Assembly (NCBI GenBank): GCA_964442655.1
Contig: CAYTZM010000002.1
Coordinates: 62,001-126,000, forward strand
Source of the DNA: GCA-002727615 sp964442655
GTDB taxonomy: Bacteria; Pseudomonadota; Alphaproteobacteria; TMED109
Length of the DNA stretch: 64,000 nt
Direction of reading: 5' to 3'
This document shows positions 1-8,045 of this stretch, piece by piece. The notes beneath the pieces are model-generated. The model was not told the DNA's origin. It was given only the letters and a program-made list of their open reading frames with translations, and made no database searches. Position 1 is the stretch's first letter, and every line of letters starts with the position of its first letter. The position numbers and the translations under genes were made by a program.

Positions 1-183
1 TTTTGTAACTTTTTCTGATAAGTAGAACGTAAATTTTGAGAAAAGGCAGCACAAATAGTTATAAAAACCCAAGATTCTATCAAAAAATTCTCCACAATAG
101 TATTCATTTAGTCTAAATTGAATAAATATATTATAGTGTAAATATTTAAATAAGAAAAATTACTAATTTTATTTGGAAAAAAA

Positions 184-582
184 ATGAACAATAAAAAATA
201 TAAATTTAATGTTAATTATAAAGATAAAGCTAAATATAAAGATGGCTTAAGGAGTTTTTTAGAGTATAGAGATTTAGGAGTAAGTGAAGCAAGTAATGGA
301 GAATACAAAGCGCATATTTTAAGAGTAAAGAAGGAATGCAAAGGAGAGCAAGAAATGCATACTACTGGATTTCACAAGCATATTGTTACTTTTCAAATGT
401 ATTATGTTCTAAAAGGATGGATAAAGTTTGTATATGATGGTGAAGGCACATTTATTTTTAAGAAAGGAGACTGCGTATATGCTCCCCCCCAAATAGAACA
501 TAATGAAATTGCTTGTTCTAATAATTTTGAAGCATTAGAAATTCTTTCTCCAGGAAAACATGAAACAGTAAAGGTAGACTAA
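184..582 (+). CDS. Cupin-domain protein
   Basis: The 132-residue protein has a single small beta-barrel domain. A histidine-rich first cupin motif lies around residues 58-65 (HTTGFHKH), then a YYVLKGWIKF strand, and a second motif around residues 97-107 (YAPPQIEHNE) supplies a further metal-type histidine. Small cupins of this kind bind a metal and act as dioxygenases, isomerases or sensors, but the substrate cannot be read here. The stop codon shares one base with the start of the next gene, so the two are probably co-transcribed. A run of seven C at 484-490 lies inside the gene, but the frame stays open. The fold is clear; the function is unknown. Confidence 0.75.
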   Translation: MNNKKYKFNVNYKDKAKYKDGLRSFLEYRDLGVSEASNGEYKAHILRVKKECKGEQEMHTTGFHKHIVTFQMYYVLKGWIKFVYDGEGTFIFKKGDCVYAPPQIEHNEIACSNNFEALEILSPGKHETVKVD

Positions 583-1199
583 TGTTTAGAATAATTACTT
601 ATATAACTTTATATTTTATTTTTAATTTGAGTTACTTATTCGCTAATGAAATAGAAAGTAGGTATATATATAATATAGGAGATGAAGTACGCTATGAAAT
701 AGAAACTATTTTACCTAATAAATCTAAATTTATCACTACATCAAAATTAGTTTCCATAAATGAATCTGAAGAAGTCTGGGAAGTAACTAATAGTCCTACA
801 GCAGATAAAAGAATTCGTGATAGAGAAACTGGGAATTGGATCACTTCTTACAAAGATGGAAATGAAGTAGCAAGAGCAATTCCCTATAGTGGAGGACTAA
901 AATTTCCACTTAAAAAGGGAGATAAATGGACAGAATCATGGACTTTTACTGCAGCCGGAGGCTTGTTAATAGGAAAAAGTACTGCTGATTTTAAAGTAAA
1001 AAAAGATACTATTAAAATAAATGATAAAAAATATAAAACCTTAAAAATTTCAATGAAAAACCCATTATGGAATGCAGAAGAAGATACAAAATGGAAAAAA
1101 CATATTAGATGGATAGATATTAATTCAGGAAAGACTGTAAAAGAGTACTTAAAAAATATAGGCTTTGAAATGGAATTTACTGCCAGTATAATTGAATAG
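582..1199 (+). CDS. Exported protein of unknown function
   Basis: This 205-residue protein starts with a hydrophobic signal-peptide-like segment (about residues 3-20, ending LSYLFANE), so it is probably periplasmic. The rest looks beta-rich, with charged and aromatic residues (WTESWTFTAAGG near residues 124-135), and contains no cysteine. I do not recognise the family. The ATG overlaps the stop codon of the cupin gene by one base, which suggests translational coupling. A 13-bp inverted repeat follows the stop codon closely. Confidence 0.6.
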   Translation: MFRIITYITLYFIFNLSYLFANEIESRYIYNIGDEVRYEIETILPNKSKFITTSKLVSINESEEVWEVTNSPTADKRIRDRETGNWITSYKDGNEVARAIPYSGGLKFPLKKGDKWTESWTFTAAGGLLIGKSTADFKVKKDTIKINDKKYKTLKISMKNPLWNAEEDTKWKKHIRWIDINSGKTVKEYLKNIGFEMEFTASIIE

Positions 1200-1206
1200 T
1201 TTTTAA

Positions 1207-1242
1207 GCAGCTTCTCAATTATGTGGAGGATTGAGAAGCTGC
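1207..1242. repeat. Perfect 13-bp inverted repeat
   Basis: GCAGCTTCTCAAT (1207-1219) is exactly complementary to ATTGAGAAGCTGC (1230-1242) around a 10-base loop. It is more G+C-rich than its surroundings. No T-run follows on either strand, so it is not a canonical intrinsic terminator. It could stabilise the 3' end of the upstream mRNA or be a protein-binding palindrome. Confidence 0.7.
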
Positions 1243-1450
1243 CGATCTCAAGGGAGAGAGAGTTTTAATTTTAAGTTAAAGTCAAATGCTTGAAGATAGT
1301 TATTTTGTCGACGCTTATGACGCCATAAATGTCGTATTAATAAAAATAAATTATTAATAAAAAAAAATTAAATAACAATAGCTTATCTTAAAAATTAAAT
1401 TAAATAAATTAAGAATAAAGAGTTTAAATGTGACAAATACCTGAAAATAA
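1243..1450. other. Intergenic spacer with weak structure
   Basis: No gene is seen here. The left part (to about 1330) is less A+T-rich than the rest and contains a purine tract (AGGGAGAGAGAG near 1251) and a short inverted repeat, TTATG-ACGC-CATAA at 1315-1328. The right part is featureless A/T sequence leading into the 3' end of the minus-strand gene. Confidence 0.4.
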
Positions 1451-1921
1451 TTATTTATTTTTCCACATTTTTATTTCTTTTTTTTGAGAATCAATCCAAC
1501 TTTTTTCAAATATTTCATATAAATCTAACAATTGTTTTGTTGCTTGATAACTTGCTGGTCTATTATTTACTAAAATAAAGTCTTTCCTATCAATTCCACT
1601 TTTTATAATTCTTTGAATCTTTCGTTCAGAAACATGTGTTAACGATCTAACCATTGAAACAGTAAAATAATGTCTATCTTTTTCCTTATCACCAACTAAT
1701 TCTTCTGGCACTTGATTTAAATAAGCGGCTAGAGAAAGCATTGCAATTACTCTATGTTCTGGAGAACTATTCCAGTAATAATTTCCATTATTTACCGGAT
1801 ACTTGCAGATGTTTATCCAAAATTTTAATCTAAAAGCTAGAGTTCTTCTAAGCGCAATATCTGCAATTACCCTTTCATCAAACATGTCTGCTTGATTACT
1901 ATCTAACTTATGTCTATTCAT
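1451..1921 (-). CDS. Hypothetical protein, possible winged helix-turn-helix
   Basis: This 156-residue soluble protein has no signal peptide or membrane segment. Residues about 87-135 (TVSMVRSLTHVSERKIQRII, then a strand-like IDRKDFILVNN and a further helix) look like a helix-turn-helix plus wing, which suggests a DNA-binding regulator, but no named family is recognised. The start at 1921 follows an unusually G-rich ribosome binding site (GGGGGGAG, read on the minus strand). It lies downstream of, and on the same strand as, the TauD-type dioxygenase with about 43 bases between, so the two may be co-transcribed. Confidence 0.5.
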   Translation of the reverse strand: MNRHKLDSNQADMFDERVIADIALRRTLAFRLKFWINICKYPVNNGNYYWNSSPEHRVIAMLSLAAYLNQVPEELVGDKEKDRHYFTVSMVRSLTHVSERKIQRIIKSGIDRKDFILVNNRPASYQATKQLLDLYEIFEKSWIDSQKKEIKMWKNK

Positions 1922-1964
1922 ACTTTAACTCCCCCCTAAGAAAAAAATACATAAGACACAAAAA

Positions 1965-2867
1965 TTACAAAATTACTTCCTCTTCATAACTAGGCTTATC
2001 ACCGGCAACCGTTGTTCTATGCATAACCCTTCTATATTTAGATTCATCAAATCCTATTCCTCGATGTTGCATTCTTCTGTTATCCCATATTACAACGTCG
2101 CCTGTACTCCATTTATGTATAACTATTTCTCCTGCATTTATAACCCAGTCATTTATCTCATTTATTAATTCTCTTCCGTCATCTATATTCCACCCAATTA
2201 TATGACTACAGTGACTACCAGCAAAGAAAGCACTGCGTTTAGTATATGGATGAGTTCTAATTAATCGTTGTTTTACATATGGCAAATCTTCTTTAAATTT
2301 CTCATTAAATATATCACCTGTATTTTGCATTCTTGAATAAACTATAGAATGTTCTGTAATTTCATCTTTAATTTTATCCAATGAATACTTTCTTGATTTT
2401 TTTTCCCAGGTTTCTAATGCATGCCTTGCATCTATAAACGCAGTTTCCCCTCCTTTTTCTGGAATTTCTCTGCCACTAAGAATTGAAAGTTTTGAAGGTA
2501 TAGCCTTAAAAGAAGAATCTGTATGCCACACATTATTTCCTCTATCAAAAACAATCTTATGATCCTCCGAAGGTAATATTTTATTACTAACTATATCCAC
2601 ATTCGAAATACGGCTTATTTCAGACTTAATATAAGGATTATTTTCTTTTTTAGCATTAGTTCCAATAGATATTTCCAATGAACCAAACTTTTTAGAAAAT
2701 TCAATTTGCTCTTCATCATTTATATATTGTTCTTTTATCACCGCAACACCATATAAATTAACTGTTTTATATAGATCACTAAAATCACTATCAGAAATAG
2801 ACTTAATATCCACTCCTGTAACCACAGCATACAATTCCTGCTTCGGGTATTGAACTTCAATTTTCAT
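1965..2867 (-). CDS. TauD/TfdA-family Fe(II)/2-oxoglutarate dioxygenase (copy 1)
   Basis: This 300-residue protein has the full TauD/TfdA pattern: iron ligands H115 and D117 in WHTDSSF, distal ligand H268 in DNRRMQHRG, and the 2-oxoglutarate arginines in RRVMHRTT (R280/R284). Family members hydroxylate small organic molecules such as taurine, alkylsulfonates or aryloxyacetates using O2 and 2-oxoglutarate. The substrate cannot be chosen from sequence. The length is typical. A close paralogue lies at 57171-58061. GGAGGG precedes the start. The gene is read divergently from the nitrilase gene, with 144 bases between them. Confidence 0.88.
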   Translation of the reverse strand: MKIEVQYPKQELYAVVTGVDIKSISDSDFSDLYKTVNLYGVAVIKEQYINDEEQIEFSKKFGSLEISIGTNAKKENNPYIKSEISRISNVDIVSNKILPSEDHKIVFDRGNNVWHTDSSFKAIPSKLSILSGREIPEKGGETAFIDARHALETWEKKSRKYSLDKIKDEITEHSIVYSRMQNTGDIFNEKFKEDLPYVKQRLIRTHPYTKRSAFFAGSHCSHIIGWNIDDGRELINEINDWVINAGEIVIHKWSTGDVVIWDNRRMQHRGIGFDESKYRRVMHRTTVAGDKPSYEEEVIL

Positions 2868-3011
2868 AGAAAATGTCCCTCCTATCTATTCTATAAATTA
2901 GTCTCAAATAATTTAATAAAATTTTCAAGACTATTTTATAAAAATATTTGATGATAAAAATAATACTCTTATTATAACTATATTATAAAATTATTTACAT
3001 AGGAAAATATT

Positions 3012-3920
3012 ATGAGTTTTATTGCTGCTGTAATACAAGATAGTCCAATTGTTTTTGATCTTGCTTCTACCATAGATAAAGTTGAATATTTAACAAAAAA
3101 AGCCAAAGATAAAGCTGCTGAATTAGCAATCTTTCCTGAAGCTTTTATTTCTGCTTATCCTAAAGGTTTAGATTTTGGTGCTAGAATTGGAATGAGATCT
3201 AAAGAAGGTAGAGAAATGTTCACTAAATACTATAACTCAGCCTTAGAGATGAACAGTAATCATTATAAAAAATTATGTTCAATTGCCAAAAATAATAAAA
3301 TTATGATTTCTATTGGAATTATAGAGAAAGATGAAGGAACTTTATATTGCACTATTCTTATTTTATCTAAAAAGGGAGAATTGCTTGGAAAACACAGAAA
3401 AGTAATGCCAACCGCAATGGAAAGACTTATTTGGGGGTTTGGTGATGGGTCTACTCTACCTGTAATAGATACAAACTTAGGAAAAATTGGATCTGTAATA
3501 TGTTGGGAAAATTATATGCCACTTATGAGAATGTCTATGTATTCAAAAGATATCCAGCTTTATTGCGCTCCTACTGCTGATGATAGAGAAACTTGGATTT
3601 CATCAATGATACATGTCGCTTTAGAAGGAAGATGTTTTGTTTTTTCTGCATGCCAGTATTTATTGAGAAAAGACTGTCCAGATTACTACAAGCCAATTCA
3701 AGGAAATACTCCTAATACTGTCCTTATGAATGGTGGTTCTTGTATAATTTCTCCTCTAGGAGAAGTTATCGCAGGACCGATAAGGGGTAAAGCTACTATA
3801 CTAACTGCTAAAATTGATCTAGATGAAATTACTAAAGGAAAATATGACTTTGATGTAAAAGGTCATTATTCAAGATCAGATATTTTTAAATTAGAAATAA
3901 ATGAAAAAGCGAATAAATAA
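3012..3920 (+). CDS. Carbon-nitrogen hydrolase, nitrilase branch
   Basis: The 302-residue protein carries the nitrilase triad: E43 (FPEAFISAYP), K130 (GKHRKVMPT) and nucleophile C164 (GSVICWENYMP). The KHRKVMPT and CWENYMPL signatures place it with true nitrilases/cyanide hydratases (nitrile to acid plus ammonia) rather than amidases or NAD synthetase domains. It is cytosolic, with no signal peptide. It is divergent from the dioxygenase gene and about 40 bases upstream of the O-methyltransferase gene on the same strand. The natural nitrile is unknown; a role in using or detoxifying plant- or alga-derived nitriles is inference. Confidence 0.87.
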   Translation: MSFIAAVIQDSPIVFDLASTIDKVEYLTKKAKDKAAELAIFPEAFISAYPKGLDFGARIGMRSKEGREMFTKYYNSALEMNSNHYKKLCSIAKNNKIMISIGIIEKDEGTLYCTILILSKKGELLGKHRKVMPTAMERLIWGFGDGSTLPVIDTNLGKIGSVICWENYMPLMRMSMYSKDIQLYCAPTADDRETWISSMIHVALEGRCFVFSACQYLLRKDCPDYYKPIQGNTPNTVLMNGGSCIISPLGEVIAGPIRGKATILTAKIDLDEITKGKYDFDVKGHYSRSDIFKLEINEKANK

Positions 3921-3960
3921 GAGTACTCATCATAAACTACAAAACAAGAAAGGAGAAAAT

Positions 3961-4638
3961 ATGATATCTCCATTAAACGACGCAAAGCTAGAAGCTTTAC
4001 TTAATAACTTACACGCGGAGAGCAACTTACAAAAAGAAGAGATAGATAATTATTTTACACAACGAAGGCAAAAAGGAACGCTTGATTTAAAAAAGCCTTA
4101 CGATAATGATTTGCATCTCTTCCTTTCGGACAAAATGGTAGCACTTGATCGAGATAAAGGAGAATTTTGCTACCAGCTATGCCGTTCTATAGGAGCTACT
4201 CGTATTGTTGAAGCTGGCACCTCATTTGGCGTCTCTACTATGTATCTAGCTGCTGCCGTGCGCGATAACAAGGTTAAAAAAGGTGTGGTAATTGGTACGG
4301 AATACGAACCTAATAAAGTAAAAATTGCTCGTCAAAATTTTGAAAATGCTGGTCTTAACAAATTTATAGATCTTCGCGAAGGAGATCTTCGTACGACATT
4401 AAAAAATATTGGAGGTTCGGTAGATTTGATGTTGGTTGATATTTGGAATGTGGCCTTGCCTGCCCTTGAATTAGTCTCCTCAAATTTACGACCTGGAGCT
4501 ATCGTATTATGTGACAATACTGTAGTGGCGGCAGAAGCATATCAAGACTACTTTAAATATATAAATAATCCTAAGAATCGGTTTAGTACAATGACAATTC
4601 CATTTCGAGGTGGTTTCGAATTTACAGTACGTATCTAA
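3961..4638 (+). CDS. Class I SAM-dependent O-methyltransferase
   Basis: The Rossmann SAM-binding motif I is VEAGTSFGVST, followed by GTEYEPNKV (acidic loop), EGDLRTTL and VDLMLVDIWN, as in the catechol/caffeoyl-CoA O-methyltransferase fold. I take the start at 3961 because AAGGAG sits at ideal spacing before it; an upstream ATG at 3901 in the same frame would overlap the nitrilase and add an unconserved lysine-rich leader. The protein is then about 225 residues. The acceptor is unknown. The coding sequence is visibly richer in G+C, and in codons such as CGT, GCG and CTT, than its neighbours, and it lies next to a tRNA gene, so recent acquisition is plausible. Confidence 0.8.
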   Translation: MISPLNDAKLEALLNNLHAESNLQKEEIDNYFTQRRQKGTLDLKKPYDNDLHLFLSDKMVALDRDKGEFCYQLCRSIGATRIVEAGTSFGVSTMYLAAAVRDNKVKKGVVIGTEYEPNKVKIARQNFENAGLNKFIDLREGDLRTTLKNIGGSVDLMLVDIWNVALPALELVSSNLRPGAIVLCDNTVVAAEAYQDYFKYINNPKNRFSTMTIPFRGGFEFTVRI

Positions 4639-4693
4639 TAGTAATCCCTATCAAAAAATCTCTTAAGATCATCACTTAGAAAAGATTTAACTT

Positions 4694-4769
4694 TGGTGAG
4701 CCCTGTAGGGATCGAACCTACGACAAGCTGATTAAAAGTCAGCTGCTCTACCAACTGAGCTAAGGGCCC
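4694..4769 (-). tRNA. tRNA-Lys (anticodon TTT)
   Basis: Read on the minus strand, this 76-base segment folds as a complete tRNA. The acceptor is GGGCCCT/AGGGCTC with one G-T pair, the D arm is GCTCAGTTGGTAGAGC, and the anticodon stem-loop CTGACTTTTAATCAG carries TTT. The T arm is GTAGG-TTCGATC-CCTAC, and CCA is encoded. It reads AAA/AAG lysine codons, which are abundant in this A-rich coding sequence. Confidence 0.96.
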
Positions 4770-4817
4770 CACCTAAGTTATATAGGAAATACATAATAGT
4801 TAGGATAATTTCAAGTA

Positions 4818-5951
4818 TTATTCTTCATAAATTTCAATATCTTTCTTCTCATAGTTTGTAAGTTTAAAATCTGCAACTTTGTTTAATTCATTATTATTAA
4901 TAGCATTTCTTAAATCACTCATTAATGACGAATAATGATAAAGATTATGAATAGTTAAATATGACGCACCTAACATTTCTCCAGTATTAAATAAATGATA
5001 AAGATAAGCTCTTGAAATCTTCTTTTTACAAACATAACACATACACTTTTCATCTATAGGACGAGGATCAATTTTATGACGTGAGTTTCTAATATTAATA
5101 GAAGCTTGATGAGTAAAAGCTTTTCCTGTCCTTCCTGAGCGAGTAGGTATAACACAATCAAACATATCTACTCCTAATCTAACCGCTTCAATAATATCTT
5201 TTGGATACCCTACTCCCATTAAATACCTAGGATTGCCTTCTGGTATAAAATTTATACTCTCTTTTAAAATCTTAATCATTACAGCATGTCCTTCCCCAAC
5301 AGCAAGCCCTCCTATGGCATAACCATCAAAACCAATTTTCCTAAGTAATTCAGAGGATTTTTTTCTTAGATCCTTATAAATAGAACCTTGAATTATACCA
5401 AACAAACCAAAACCATCTCTTTTTATATAATGCTTTTTACATTGTTCTGCCCATTTCATAGATAATTCCATGGATTTTTTAGCTACTTCATGTTCCGTAG
5501 GATAAGAAGTGCATTCATCAAAAGCCATAGTTATTGTACTGCCGAGAGAATTTTGAATCTTTATTGATTCTTCTGGTGTTAATCTATATTTATTTCCATC
5601 CAAATGAGACCTAAAAGTAACACCTTCATCATCAACTTTAGCTCTTTTAGATAATGACATTACTTGAAAACCACCAGAATCAGTCAAAATAGGACCTTTC
5701 CAATTCATAAATTTTCTTATTCCTCCTAGTTTATTAATCAACTCATGCCCTGGCCGTTCCATTAAGTGATATGTATTAGATAAAATAATATCAAATCCCA
5801 TTTCTTTAATTTCTTCAGGTTTAATTCCTTTAACAGCTCCATAAGTCCCGACAGGCATAAATGTTGGTGTATTAATATTGCCATGAGCTGTTTTCAATAC
5901 CGCAGTTCTAGAAGTAGAATCTTTATTTAAAATTTTAAAACTAATTGTCAT
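4818..5951 (-). CDS. tgt: Queuine/preQ1 tRNA-guanine transglycosylase
   Basis: Tgt exchanges guanine 34 of GUN-anticodon tRNAs for preQ1. The 377-residue protein has the general acid/base Asp in LTDSGGFQVMS (D91), the GGLAVGEG loop that contacts the base, and a second catalytic Asp in MFDCVIPTRSGRTG. A zinc site CMCYVC...H lies near the C-terminus. The length is normal. It ends the minus-strand run gyrA-coaD-ppi-queA-tgt, and its start is 7 bases after the queA stop codon. The preQ1 substrate is supplied by queC/E/D/F at 58.1-60.2 kb. Confidence 0.97.
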   Translation of the reverse strand: MTISFKILNKDSTSRTAVLKTAHGNINTPTFMPVGTYGAVKGIKPEEIKEMGFDIILSNTYHLMERPGHELINKLGGIRKFMNWKGPILTDSGGFQVMSLSKRAKVDDEGVTFRSHLDGNKYRLTPEESIKIQNSLGSTITMAFDECTSYPTEHEVAKKSMELSMKWAEQCKKHYIKRDGFGLFGIIQGSIYKDLRKKSSELLRKIGFDGYAIGGLAVGEGHAVMIKILKESINFIPEGNPRYLMGVGYPKDIIEAVRLGVDMFDCVIPTRSGRTGKAFTHQASINIRNSRHKIDPRPIDEKCMCYVCKKKISRAYLYHLFNTGEMLGASYLTIHNLYHYSSLMSDLRNAINNNELNKVADFKLTNYEKKDIEIYEE

Positions 5952-5958
5952 GATATAT

Positions 5959-6978
5959 TTATATTTTCTTTATTAAGCATGCATCACCTAGTGAATAAAA
6001 CCTATACTTTTTGTTTATTGCATACCGATAAGCTTTTTGCATAGTTTCAATTCCTGCAAATGCGCATACTAAAATAAATAATGTCGATTTAGGTAAATGA
6101 AAATTAGTTAAAAGAAAGTCTATAGATTTAATCTGATATCCTGGTTTAATAAATATATCAGTATAACCTCTAAAAGCTTTTACATATTTTCCATTTGATA
6201 CAGATGATTCTAATGCTCTTAATACAGTAGTTCCTACAGCAATTACTCTTCCCCCTGCTGATTTAGTATTATTTATCATTCTTGCTGTATTTTTATCAAT
6301 TTCAAAATATTCTTCATGCATATGATGTTTGTTAATATTATCCTGTTTAATAGGTAAAAATGTCCCAGAACTTACATGAAGAGTAATTTCAGCAATTTTA
6401 ATTCTTTTATCAAGAATCTTTCTTTTTAAATTATTTGTAAAATGTAATCCTGCTGTTGGAGCCGCTACAGCTCCATAATTTTTTGCAAACAAAGTTTGAT
6501 ATTTTATATTTTTACTATTTGGTTTTTTTATATAAGGAGGCAAAGGAAGAGAACCTTTTTCATTAAGATATTTTATAAAATCTATTTTTTTTAAGCAAAC
6601 TTTTATAAAAACTTCTCCCAACTCATTTTTATTAACAATTTCAAATTTAAAATCACTAGGGAAAACAATCGTATCTCCAATATTTAATTTTTTAGACCCC
6701 TTTACTAAAGTTCTCCATATCATAGATTTATTTTCATCCAAAAAGGTAAATTCAAATTCTTTTACACCCAACTTACCAAAAATTCTAGATTTTATTACCT
6801 TTGTATTATTTACAACAAAAATATCACCGGGTTTAAATATTTCCGGTAAATTATTAGTTAATTTATCAAATAAATTATTGCTATTAATAAATAATAATTT
6901 TGAATTATCAGCTGGAGAAACTGATTCTTGAGCTATTAATTCTTTTGGTAATTTGAAATCAAATAAATCTATATTCAA
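5959..6978 (-). CDS. queA: S-adenosylmethionine:tRNA ribosyltransferase-isomerase
   Basis: QueA transfers the ribosyl part of SAM to preQ1 in tRNA to form epoxyqueuosine. The protein is full length (339 residues) and shows the family's N-terminal FDFKLPKELIAQ, and later AAPTAGLHFT, ITLHVSSGTFLP, and VGTTVLRALES with NFHLPKSTL. It lies immediately upstream of tgt, the usual pairing. The enzyme that reduces epoxyqueuosine (QueG or QueH) is not in this window. Confidence 0.97.
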   Translation of the reverse strand: MNIDLFDFKLPKELIAQESVSPADNSKLLFINSNNLFDKLTNNLPEIFKPGDIFVVNNTKVIKSRIFGKLGVKEFEFTFLDENKSMIWRTLVKGSKKLNIGDTIVFPSDFKFEIVNKNELGEVFIKVCLKKIDFIKYLNEKGSLPLPPYIKKPNSKNIKYQTLFAKNYGAVAAPTAGLHFTNNLKRKILDKRIKIAEITLHVSSGTFLPIKQDNINKHHMHEEYFEIDKNTARMINNTKSAGGRVIAVGTTVLRALESSVSNGKYVKAFRGYTDIFIKPGYQIKSIDFLLTNFHLPKSTLFILVCAFAGIETMQKAYRYAINKKYRFYSLGDACLIKKI

Positions 6979-6989
6979 GTTATAATGAC

Positions 6990-7541
6990 TTATAAATCTG
7001 CTTTAATTTTAATAGTAATTATTTTATCTGGTTCTCCTATAATAGAACCATTATTGCCCTCACCTTTTTTTATACTATCTACAAATTCCATACCGTCTAT
7101 AACTTGGCCCCATACTGTATATTGTCCATTCAAATGTGGAGCATCATCAAAACATATAAAAAATTGACTATCCGCACTATTAGGGTCTCTCGCCCTTGCC
7201 ATAGAGAGAGTTCCTCTAAGATGTCTTTCGTTATTAAATTCTGCGTTAATATTTTGGCCTGAACCACCTGTTCCGTTACCTTTAGGATCACCAGTTTGAG
7301 CCATAAACCCAGCTATAACTCGATGAAAAGTTAATCCATCATAAAACTCTTCTCGAACTAATTCTTTTATTCTAGCAACATGATTAGGAGCAACTTCTGG
7401 CTTCATTTGAATTGTTACCATACCATCTTTTAATTCTAAAAGTAATATATCTTCATCATTTGCATTTGCATTCATAGTAATTCCAATCGTAAAGAAAATT
7501 ATTAAAAAAAATTTTATAATAGAATATATTTTAGATGTCAT
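6990..7541 (-). CDS. Periplasmic cyclophilin-type peptidyl-prolyl isomerase
   Basis: A signal-peptide-like N-terminus (hydrophobic IIKFFLIIFFTIGI, then NANANDED) precedes a complete cyclophilin domain. That domain has FHRVIAGFMAQTGDP (the catalytic Arg follows FH), SADSQFFICF and a conserved GQYTVWGQV. It probably catalyses proline isomerisation of exported proteins. I prefer the ATG at 7541; a GTG at 7553 in frame, three bases after the coaD stop codon, is the alternative and would add four residues. It is co-directional with coaD and queA. Confidence 0.9.
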   Translation of the reverse strand: MTSKIYSIIKFFLIIFFTIGITMNANANDEDILLLELKDGMVTIQMKPEVAPNHVARIKELVREEFYDGLTFHRVIAGFMAQTGDPKGNGTGGSGQNINAEFNNERHLRGTLSMARARDPNSADSQFFICFDDAPHLNGQYTVWGQVIDGMEFVDSIKKGEGNNGSIIGEPDKIITIKIKADL

Positions 7542-7556
7542 ATTTTTACTCACTAA

Positions 7557-8045
7557 TTAATTTTTATTTTCCATAGCACTAAGAACATTTTTTGAAACAA
7601 AACTAGAAACATCTCCACCAAAAGTAAAAATTTCTTTTACCAATCTTGATGAAATAAATTGCTGATTCTCACTAGCCATTAAAAATACAGTTTCAATCTC
7701 AGAATCCAACCTTGAATTCATACCAGTCATTTGAAATTCATACTCAAAATCTGTAACAGCTCGAAGTCCTCGAACTATAATGCCTGCATTAATTTCTTTT
7801 GCATATTTTACCAAAAGCCCATTAAAAGATTTAACTTCTATAAATTCTGATAAGCCTAGATTCTTAATTTCTTCTTTAACGAGATTTTCCCTTTGATCAA
7901 AATCAAAAAACCCTGTTTTACCCAAATTTACAGCAATACCTATAACTAATTTATCAACTACTCTTAGTGATCTTTTAATAATATCCACATGTCCATTTGT
8001 AATAGGATCAAATGAACCAGGATATAAACCGATTCTTTTAGACAT
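7557..8045 (-). CDS. coaD: Phosphopantetheine adenylyltransferase
   Basis: CoaD adenylates 4'-phosphopantetheine in coenzyme A synthesis. The nucleotidyltransferase signature TNGH (residues 16-19, in YPGSFDPITNGHVD) and the C-terminal ISSRLVKEI motif are present, and 162 residues is the usual size. The start overlaps the gyrA stop codon by one base, indicating translational coupling. Confidence 0.97.
   Translation of the reverse strand: MSKRIGLYPGSFDPITNGHVDIIKRSLRVVDKLVIGIAVNLGKTGFFDFDQRENLVKEEIKNLGLSEFIEVKSFNGLLVKYAKEINAGIIVRGLRAVTDFEYEFQMTGMNSRLDSEIETVFLMASENQQFISSRLVKEIFTFGGDVSSFVSKNVLSAMENKN

Noticed and set aside
1..183. Gene fragment at the left edge
   Set aside because: No open frame with recognisable content enters from the edge; the stretch is A/T-rich and appears intergenic.
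484..490. Run of seven C in the cupin gene as a possible frameshift
   Set aside because: The frame is open on both sides and the cupin motifs continue in frame, so there is no sign of disruption.
3901..3960. ATG at 3901 as start of the O-methyltransferase
   Set aside because: It overlaps the nitrilase gene, has no ribosome binding site and adds an unconserved lysine-rich leader; the ATG at 3961 has AAGGAG.
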